Made by a program: the position numbers and the translations under genes
In this document: positions 1 through 4,755 of the stretch, in pieces
Layout: each line of letters opens with the position of its first letter
Numbering within the stretch: the stretch's first letter is position 1
Origin: an uncultured Collinsella sp.
Lineage (GTDB): Bacteria; Actinomycetota; Coriobacteriia; Coriobacteriales; Coriobacteriaceae
Length of the DNA stretch: 8,560 nt
Reading direction: 5' to 3'
NCBI GenBank assembly: GCA_900540095.1
Contig: UQEO01000083.1
Location: 1-8,560 of the forward strand
Notes under the pieces: generated by a model
What the model saw: only the letters and a program-made list of their open reading frames with translations
The model's database searches: none
What the model was told of the DNA's origin: nothing

Positions 1-330
1 TGCGTGCCGGGCGAGATCCGCGACTATCTTTCTAAACGCTGCGGCTACAAGCCCGTAGGCGCGCGAGCCTCCAAAGCCCCGTCGCTCGGCAACACGTGCA
101 CCAGTTGCGACGCGCTGCAAGGCAGCCGCTATCTGTTCGAGGAGCCCTCGTCCCCGTTTGCCCTCACTGCCATCAACAAGCTGCCGGCACTGGAGTTTAT
201 ACGCGTCGAAGTTGCCGGCGTCTTTGGCGTCCCGGCCACGCGTACCGACTTTGACCAGGCGCTCTTTACCTGGGCACGCGACCATCACGCCGAGTTCCAC
301 AAGCAACTCGGTGAGGGGATTTATTTGTAG
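1..330 (+). CDS. C-terminal part of an unrecognised protein (5' end outside window)
   Basis: The reading frame is open from the first base and ends at TAG 328-330, giving about 109 residues. A GTG at position 4 could be read as a start, but no ribosome binding site can be judged because the upstream DNA is missing, so I treat it as a partial gene. It has a Cys-containing segment (RCGYKP, then TCTSCDAL) that could be part of a metal-binding knuckle, followed by a mixed helix/strand tail ending in GEGIYL. The codon use (G/C-rich third positions) resembles the real genes here. I do not recognise the family. It converges on the minus-strand zinc-ribbon gene with only 38 bases between the stops, and I see no clear terminator in that gap. 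Confidence 0.55.
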   Translation, partial: CVPGEIRDYLSKRCGYKPVGARASKAPSLGNTCTSCDALQGSRYLFEEPSSPFALTAINKLPALEFIRVEVAGVFGVPATRTDFDQALFTWARDHHAEFHKQLGEGIYL

Positions 331-368
331 AGACGGAGAAGCCTTCACAGCCAGCTCCTCCGCATCAC

Positions 369-653
369 CTATCCCTCGTCGCCGGCGTCGTACACGATAT
401 CGAGGCCACAAACAGGGCATTTCTCCGGATACACCGGCATATGAACGCCTGTCCGTTTTCTCACTTCGTCGCTGAGTCTGTCGCGCGCATCGATGAACCG
501 AATGTCGAGACACGGTATTTGCGAGCCGCAGCAAGGGCAGGTGACGACAAACGACCCGCAATCAACCTCTACGCTCGGAAACATATTGTTGTCTATAAGG
601 GCACACGGCAGTTTTCCGTACTTCCCCATCGCAATATCGCCTCGCCAGCTCAT
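369..653 (-). CDS. Small zinc-ribbon protein, function unknown
   Basis: This is a 94-residue protein. The ATG at 651-653 is chosen because it is preceded on the minus strand by GAGAGGGGAG about 6 nt upstream; a longer in-frame extension to 725 lacks such a site. The sequence shows two cysteine pairs, CPCC (Cys39, Cys42) and CPVC (Cys79, Cys82), about 37 residues apart. This is the layout of a four-Cys zinc ribbon, with Cys48 and Cys32 as extra cysteines. The tail YDAGDEG is acidic. It lies 122 nt downstream of the HNH endonuclease gene on the same strand and may be cotranscribed with it. Function is not recognisable. Zinc ribbons of this size occur in nucleic-acid-binding accessory proteins, but that is only a possibility here. 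Confidence 0.6.
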   Translation of the reverse strand: MSWRGDIAMGKYGKLPCALIDNNMFPSVEVDCGSFVVTCPCCGSQIPCLDIRFIDARDRLSDEVRKRTGVHMPVYPEKCPVCGLDIVYDAGDEG

Positions 654-775
654 ACACGCTCCCCTCTCGCTATACAAAACAGGAAGAGCATGCACCGGCG
701 GGCGTGCGCGAGATTGCATCGCCACGCGATCCGATCAAACAACATGATCGTCAAAGAATGCCAAAGCCAAATACG

Positions 776-1858
776 CTAATACGGCAGAAGCCCCGCCTTT
801 TCACGCTTCTTTTCCGAGCGATCGAACTCAATGCGATGGGCCTCAAGAAACACCGTATTGGGTCGCCACTGACGCTCATTCGGCTGCCTTAGCGTCGCAC
901 CCGCAAAGGAAGCGTAGTCGGTCTTATCCAGCAGGTACGATCCGCACAGCCGATATTCGCCGCAAACAGGCTCAAACGAAATCAGGTGAGCATCAAATAG
1001 GGAATGAAGATCGCGCCGAAGCAGAATACCGTTGCTGGCAACCTGCGATTTGGGTCCCGAGTAATTCTCGATATGTGCAGCCTCCAGAGCTTCACTGACG
1101 CCGCAGTCCGACACCGCGCAACGGCCATCATAGGCGGCAACGAGCTGCTTGCGGAACCATTGCTGCCCCAATCGCTCGCGCCTTAACGCATAGCGGACCT
1201 TTTCGTCGTCGGTCGCACCCTGTCCGGCAAACTCAATATCGACGGGTATGTGCTTCAGATAACTCATGTCGGGCGCAAAACGAGGGTCCGGTCCGCCTTT
1301 ATGAACAGGACCGTGCAGAACAAACCATCCATTTTCGGGCTCGAACCGCTCAACAAACGCAAGGCCGAGCACCTTATAGCCCACCTCGGTTGCAAATATG
1401 ACTCCGACTGGGACGCCACATTCCATGCAGTTGAGCATTTTACGGTTGTAATTCTGGTCTCGAGAACCAACGGCTCCTGGCGCTTGGACCGAATACTTAA
1501 TGACCCACGTACCGTCATCCAAATTGAGCGGAGGCACATCGGTGTAGAAGCTCTTTTTAGAGTTATGGACCGAAAGCGCAAAGATCTTATTGGGATCTTG
1601 CTTCACCCGATCCTGGCCCGGCCAGAAGATCCCTGAATCCCGCGTTACGGGAAAGAAGTCCGAGCCAATTCTCAAACGGTACTGATACTGAGGACTATCT
1701 TCCTTGGCGTGGTGCGGAAGGCTGGTCCAAACGCCGCCGCGCTGTTCCTCACCCAGAAACCACTCCCATGCCTCAACGTATTCGGAAGGCACGAGACTGC
1801 AGGCGCGGTCATAGCTTGGTCCATCCATCAACGGAACAGCAAGGTCAATGTCGTTCAT
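776..1858 (-). CDS. HNH endonuclease with a probable N-terminal sensor domain (restriction-like)
   Basis: The predicted protein has about 360 residues. The ATG at 1856-1858 has AGGTG six bases upstream; an in-frame GTG at 1865-1867 (three residues longer) has a poorer site. The C-terminal part is a clear HNH_2-type nuclease: CAVSDC supplies a zinc-binding Cys pair (about 247 and 252), EAAHIENY carries the first catalytic His (about 262), and NGILLRRDLHSLFDAHLISFEP carries the conserved Asn and second His (about 276 and 285). The roughly 215 N-terminal residues contain RIGSDFFPVTRDSGIFWPGQ, DDGTWVIKYSVQAP, GVPVGVIFATEVGYKVLGLAFVE and a WFVLHGPV strand. This strand-rich pattern resembles SRA/PUA-type domains of modification-dependent restriction enzymes, which is an inference. 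If so, it would cut DNA carrying modified bases. The C-terminus is basic (EKKREKAG). A zinc-ribbon gene follows on the same strand. Confidence 0.85.
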   Translation of the reverse strand: MNDIDLAVPLMDGPSYDRACSLVPSEYVEAWEWFLGEEQRGGVWTSLPHHAKEDSPQYQYRLRIGSDFFPVTRDSGIFWPGQDRVKQDPNKIFALSVHNSKKSFYTDVPPLNLDDGTWVIKYSVQAPGAVGSRDQNYNRKMLNCMECGVPVGVIFATEVGYKVLGLAFVERFEPENGWFVLHGPVHKGGPDPRFAPDMSYLKHIPVDIEFAGQGATDDEKVRYALRRERLGQQWFRKQLVAAYDGRCAVSDCGVSEALEAAHIENYSGPKSQVASNGILLRRDLHSLFDAHLISFEPVCGEYRLCGSYLLDKTDYASFAGATLRQPNERQWRPNTVFLEAHRIEFDRSEKKREKAGLLPY

Positions 1859-2010
1859 CGCCAGCACCTACAACCATACGAACGCGAGTCATGCCCCTCA
1901 ATAATATGGCCGAGAGTCAATTATTACGAGATCTCATTCCGCGATCGGCACATCGTTGATGCTCTCGGTTTGCCGCTGGCGCGCTTGTACCCCGCTACCC
2001 CACTTCCCTG

Positions 2011-2016
2011 TATACT
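2011..2016 (+). promoter_or_regulatory. Candidate -10 element for the gene at 2074
   Basis: TATACT (five of six to TATAAT) lies about 58 nt before the GTG start. The only -35-like hexamer, TTGTAC at 1985-1990, would need a 20-bp spacer, so this promoter is tentative. Confidence 0.35.
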
Positions 2017-2073
2017 GATGTAGCACGTGTTTCATCCGGGCTTGTTGGGCCGGGTCGTTCATGGGAGGTTCTT

Positions 2074-2565
2074 GTGGCTGTTTCGAATCCGCCTAAGGGA
2101 AGCGTTTCTTCTTCGTCCATCAAGCCGGTTACGCGCAAGGCCGTGCGTTGCCAGCGCGAGGTCGCTTGGCTTGTCACGCAGGCGGCGGGCAGGCTTGTGG
2201 CGACCACTCAGGACGTCAATGCGCCTACGCCGAGCTTTGTGTTAGCGGCGGCGCTGGATTTTGTGCGCCAATTGGAGCTTGCCGCACAGGATGCCAGCGG
2301 CCACCTCGACTACCAGAATGTTATGGCGCCCGACCTGCAAACGTTCTGCCACATGGCCAAGTTGCCCGCCGCACCCAATGCGCTTTCGGACGCAGGCTAC
2401 ATGTTTACGCTTTCGGGCGCGGACCTTATCCGCGACATCTATGCATACTGCAGCGAGCTCGCCGAGCGCCACGTCTTTGACGCGGCTGAAGTCAAACCGG
2501 GATATGTCATCAAGCTGGTTCTTAGGCTGTTCTTGATGGACGGGTTCGGGGCCATGCCGGCGTAA
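2074..2565 (+). CDS. Conserved-looking hypothetical protein, mostly helical
   Basis: The predicted protein has 163 residues. The start is GTG at 2074, supported by GGGAGG at 2063-2068 five bases upstream; no ATG with a comparable site is near. The first 20 residues are Ser/Lys/Pro-rich and probably disordered. The rest reads as amphipathic helices (REVAWLVTQAAGRLVATTQDV, SFVLAAALDFVRQLELAAQ, ADLIRDIYAYCSELAERHVF, PGYVIKLVLRLFLMDGFG). No signal peptide, transmembrane segment or catalytic motif is visible. The family is not recognised. It is divergent from the HNH gene and convergent with the AlbA-type ATPase gene, so it is probably monocistronic. Codon use and the strong ribosome binding site make it a likely real gene. 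Confidence 0.75.
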   Translation: MAVSNPPKGSVSSSSIKPVTRKAVRCQREVAWLVTQAAGRLVATTQDVNAPTPSFVLAAALDFVRQLELAAQDASGHLDYQNVMAPDLQTFCHMAKLPAAPNALSDAGYMFTLSGADLIRDIYAYCSELAERHVFDAAEVKPGYVIKLVLRLFLMDGFGAMPA

Positions 2566-2665
2566 GCCGAGTCTTTAGCATCACCGTCGACTGAGCAACA
2601 ACCGCTTTACCTTAGTGGGCGCCAATTGAGGGTCGATTATTGGGTCGCCTCGTCCACTAACGCAT

Positions 2666-4132
2666 TTATTCCACGCGCTCTGACAGTCGATACTTGCGGT
2701 TGCGGCTTGTCAACGGCGCCGTCGGCTCAAGCTCGCCCTGCTCAATGAGCGCATTGACGCGTGCCCTGACCTGGGAAACCGTGAGTCCCGTGCGCTCCGC
2801 CAGTTCGCGCGTCCCCAATTCGCCGTAGCGCTTGAGCGCCGTCATAATCAAGTCCCCGCCATGATCGACCGGCTCGATCTTTGAACGGTAAAGTACGACC
2901 TTGAACCGATCGAACCCCGGGCAGAACAGGGGCTCGGCCAGACCATGCGCGCGCATGGCATCGAGCATCATCGGGATGCCCGAGCCATTGCCCTCAGCCG
3001 GCGAACCTGCGCCATCCGGCAGCGGGACAATCGACATGAGTTTCACGAGCGTCGCGTTACGGCATCGGGAGCTGCCGTCAAACAAGCTCTCGCGAGTCTT
3101 CCCTCCATAAAGGCCGCCGGGATTCGTCACCTCGATACGGTCGTCAAAAACGTCGACGGCGATCGATTGCCCACAGAACCGATCCCCGTATTCCCTGTGG
3201 ATAACCGCGTTGGCGACTGCCTCGCGCAGGACCTCCTCGGGAATCTCCAGCGAGTCGATACGCGAGATGCCTTGGACGGTCGAGGTGCGGCGCAGGTTTT
3301 TGGCGACAGCCGCGACAGTATCCGAAATCATCTCGCCCAGGGTGCCCTCGCAGACTGTGCGGTCCATAAATCTTAGCGGTCCCGCAGCGCCCTTTTGAGT
3401 TCCCGCATGGACAGCCACATCAATGAAGAGCTTGGGATAGAACTGCTGAGGGTAAACGCCCGCGGCAAGGAGGCCGGCCTTGGTAACATTGCCCTGGAAG
3501 TCGAGGAGATTCAGGCGCTCCATCTTTGTCTTCTTGTCCGTCGCACCACGCATCGCTCGAGGCGTCAACGAATAGGCGCGTTCTATCGTGCGGTCGACCA
3601 GCGACTCGTCGAGATCGCCCACGCTCGTGCCGGGCACCGCATCGCGATCGCTCGGAGTCGCTCGACCGTATGACGCCAATGCGAGCACCTCGGTCGATGA
3701 AAGCGGCACATCTTTGTCATCGATGCGTTTGTAGCTGCCACCTTGAGCGCCCCGCTCTATGACATAGCAAGGCTTGCTCGACGGGTCGAGCTCCTCAATC
3801 GTGATGACCAGAACCACGGTGCCCTGGAGCTCCACGCGCTCAATGGTGTATTTGGGCGGATTGGCCAGCTTTCCGCGACCGCCAGCATCGCCCATGCCCG
3901 CCACGAATTGGTTGAGCACTTTCTCGGTCTCAAAGTTTGCAACTGGGACAAAACCCGCGCGCTCGCTCACTCCGAGCACGATGATGCCGCCGGCGGTGTT
4001 TGCGAAAGCGCTGACCGTTTCCCATACGTCGCGGGAAAGCGTCATGGCGCTCTCTTTTACTTCGACGCTAAGGTCATCCGAGCCCATACGCCTTAAAGAC
4101 TCAAGCAGACCGGTCAGCTCGTTTTCGTTCAT
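2666..4132 (-). CDS. AlbA_2 (Schlafen-type) / GHKL ATPase-like / winged-helix protein
   Basis: The predicted protein has 488 residues. The ATG at 4130-4132 is preferred because AAAGGA lies seven bases upstream; the in-frame GTG at 4136-4138 would sit almost on top of that site. Residues about 20-155 form an AlbA_2 domain: VEVKES (Glu24, Lys26, Glu27), then SAFANTAGGIIVLGVSE, closing with GGSYKRIDDKDVPLS. Residues about 295-415 resemble the HATPase_c_4 region of COG2865 proteins: EAVANAVIHREYGD (N-box-like, with Asn308 and His312), DRIEVTNPGGL (G1-like) and GNGSGIPMML (G2-like). Residues about 425-485 look like a winged helix (LIMTALKRYGELGTRELAERTGLTVSQVRARVNALIEQGEL). Such proteins are usually annotated as putative transcriptional regulators or RecG-related ATP-binding proteins. 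Nucleic-acid binding is therefore likely, but the substrate is unknown. The long repeat-rich leader upstream suggests autoregulation or RNA-level control. No partner gene is adjacent. Confidence 0.88.
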   Translation of the reverse strand: MNENELTGLLESLRRMGSDDLSVEVKESAMTLSRDVWETVSAFANTAGGIIVLGVSERAGFVPVANFETEKVLNQFVAGMGDAGGRGKLANPPKYTIERVELQGTVVLVITIEELDPSSKPCYVIERGAQGGSYKRIDDKDVPLSSTEVLALASYGRATPSDRDAVPGTSVGDLDESLVDRTIERAYSLTPRAMRGATDKKTKMERLNLLDFQGNVTKAGLLAAGVYPQQFYPKLFIDVAVHAGTQKGAAGPLRFMDRTVCEGTLGEMISDTVAAVAKNLRRTSTVQGISRIDSLEIPEEVLREAVANAVIHREYGDRFCGQSIAVDVFDDRIEVTNPGGLYGGKTRESLFDGSSRCRNATLVKLMSIVPLPDGAGSPAEGNGSGIPMMLDAMRAHGLAEPLFCPGFDRFKVVLYRSKIEPVDHGGDLIMTALKRYGELGTRELAERTGLTVSQVRARVNALIEQGELEPTAPLTSRNRKYRLSERVE

Positions 4133-4209
4133 CTGCACGTCCTTTCGCTCGGTTCTGCGAAGAATGCCGCGAATAGATTTCCTTCGTCTCTCAGTTATCT
4201 CTCGAAATT

Positions 4210-4265
4210 ATCTCTCATCTATCTCTCTATCTCTCGGCTTAGAGATAGAGAGATAGATGAGAGAT
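4210..4265 (-). repeat. Perfect 25-bp inverted repeat (hairpin) in the leader of the AlbA-type gene
   Basis: Bases 4210-4234 are exactly complementary to 4241-4265, separated by the six-base loop CGGCTT. The arms consist of TCTCTC/ATC units on one side and AGAGATAG units on the other. The next pair outward would be a G-T wobble in RNA. With the predicted minus-strand promoter starting transcription near 4281, the hairpin would sit in the 5' untranslated region, about 78 nt before the ribosome binding site region. It lacks a following run of T on either strand, so it does not look like a simple intrinsic terminator. A role in mRNA stability, translation control or operator binding is inference. 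Confidence 0.8.
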
Positions 4266-4287
4266 GGAATGTCTACCATTTGCTTCA

Positions 4288-4315
4288 TTTATACATATTT
4301 TTGCTGGTAGAACAA
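4288..4315 (-). promoter_or_regulatory. Predicted promoter of the AlbA-type gene
   Basis: On the minus strand TTGTTC (4315-4310) and TATAAA (4293-4288) are separated by 16 bp, inside an AT-rich patch that contrasts with the GC-rich surroundings. Transcription would begin near 4281, giving a leader of roughly 150 nt before the ATG at 4132. The call is by sequence only. Confidence 0.5.
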
Positions 4316-4316
4316 T

Positions 4317-4335
4317 TGGTATTGAGACAATACCA
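4317..4335. promoter_or_regulatory. Palindrome TGGTATTG-AGA-CAATACCA, possible operator
   Basis: Two perfect 8-bp arms flank a three-base centre. The site lies directly upstream of the predicted -35 element of the AlbA-type gene. Related half-sites are close by (CTACCA at 4273-4278 and TGGTAG at 4305-4310). The spacing and symmetry suit a dimeric regulator. Which protein binds is unknown; the gene's own winged-helix product is one candidate. Confidence 0.5.
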
Positions 4336-4441
4336 TGATTGCCTGTCTCTTTGCTGCTCAGTTATCTCTCATATTTTTCTCTCATCTTCCTGTCATCTCT
4401 CATATTAGAGACGAATGAGGGACGAGAGATACGCGAGTGAT

Positions 4442-4622
4442 GGACGAGCGAGGATTTTCGGACGGTCGGATATCGAGAGTGGATATTTGGACGGTTTTTG
4501 GGGCTTTTGCGGCAAATTCCGTCCAAATATCCACTCTCGTTCGATAGGTATCCGGAAATCCTCGCTCGTCCGTCCGAATATCCACTCTCGTTTGGCGAGT
4601 GTCCAATTTTCCACGCTCGTGC
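4442..4622. repeat. Six-copy 21-nt repeat array forming a nested long hairpin
   Basis: Four units read on the plus strand: 4521-4541, 4551-4571, 4572-4592 and 4602-4622. Two read on the minus strand: 4442-4462 and 4472-4492. The core of the commonest form is TCCAAATATCCACTCTCGT. Units 4521-4541 and 4572-4592 differ at one base; 4551-4571 and 4602-4622 are more diverged (for example CTCGCTCGT and CACGCTCGT ends). The inverted copies make two stacked stems. The inner one pairs 4474-4494 with 4519-4539 (21 bp, perfect) around a 24-nt loop. The outer one pairs 4442-4462 with 4551-4571 (20 of 21), with unpaired 11-nt stretches between the stems on both sides. I see no coding signal with a ribosome binding site. 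It may be a dispersed intergenic repeat of this genome or a multi-site operator. Confidence 0.75.
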
Positions 4623-4697
4623 GGCGGGCACGCGAGCCCTTCGCCCAATCCGCTGGCATCGTCTCCAGTTCGCCGCAGGGTCGCGGCCCCATATGGG

Positions 4698-4703
4698 TAT
4701 ACT
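4698..4703 (+). promoter_or_regulatory. Candidate -10 element for the M16C peptidase gene
   Basis: TATACT lies 53 nt before the ATG at 4756, in the stretch between the repeat array and the gene. No convincing -35 hexamer sits at 16-18 bp, so the assignment is weak. Confidence 0.35.
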
Positions 4704-4741
4704 CTCGAGGATTCGACTCGATTCGCCCCCGCTGGGGCGTC

Positions 4742-4748
4742 AAAGGAG
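4742..4748 (+). promoter_or_regulatory. Ribosome binding site deciding the M16C start
   Basis: AAAGGAG ends seven bases before ATG 4756-4758. The frame stays open upstream to 4498, but that extension runs through the repeat array and has no ribosome binding site, so 4756 is the start. Confidence 0.85.
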
Positions 4749-4755
4749 ACTGCAT

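Larger units (their letters stand above)
4190..4370. repeat. 14-nt direct repeat CTCAGTTATCTCTC bracketing 153 bp
   Basis: Identical copies of CTCAGTTATCTCTC occur at 4190-4203 and 4357-4370. The 153 bp between them contain the 25-bp hairpin, the predicted promoter of the AlbA-type gene and the TGGTATTG palindrome. The repeat could be paired regulatory sites, the scar of a duplication, or a boundary of inserted DNA. I see no transposase-like inverted termini tied to it. Confidence 0.6.
4187..4411. repeat. Clustered TCTCTC / TCTCTCAT motifs
   Basis: TCTCTC begins at 4187, 4198, 4211, 4222 and 4230, with steps of 11, 13, 11 and 8 bp. The extended form TCTCTCAT recurs at 4211, 4365, 4378 and 4396, and its complement ATGAGAGA is at 4257-4264. 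The last copy forms a near palindrome with its neighbour, TCTCTCATATTAGAGA at 4396-4411. The first group lies between the predicted promoter and the start codon of the AlbA-type gene. The spacings near one helical turn fit protein binding sites, but repeat slippage would look similar. Confidence 0.6.

Noticed and set aside
654..775. Longer zinc-ribbon gene starting at 725 and short plus-strand frames in this stretch
   Set aside because: None has a ribosome binding site; the ATG at 653 has a strong one.
1910..1969. CCGAGAG / CTCTCGG inverted repeat and AT-rich patch upstream of the HNH gene as its promoter/operator
   Set aside because: The arms are seven bases and 46 nt apart, and no -35/-10 pair with proper spacing was found on the minus strand.
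2612..2660. Stem TTAGTGG / CCACTAA as a terminator between the convergent genes
   Set aside because: Only seven pairs around a 35-nt loop, with no T-run; too weak to call.
4190..4370. Insertion sequence or MITE with 14-bp target duplications
   Set aside because: There are no terminal inverted repeats adjacent to the direct copies, and the enclosed DNA contains the likely native promoter of the neighbouring gene. Kept only as a repeat.
4362..4631. Minus-strand 89-codon frame with repeated ESGY(L/S)DG peptides
   Set aside because: The peptide repeats are the translation of the DNA inverted/direct repeat units. It starts with GTG without a ribosome binding site, and overlapping frames show the same repeats.
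4415..4632. CRISPR-like array made by the CTCTCGT repeats
   Set aside because: Units are in both orientations, diverged, and unevenly spaced (22-30 bp between direct units), with no cas gene nearby.
4498..4755. Upstream in-frame extension of the M16C protein by 86 residues
   Set aside because: It translates the repeat array, has no ribosome binding site at its start, and the site AAAGGAG fits the ATG at 4756.
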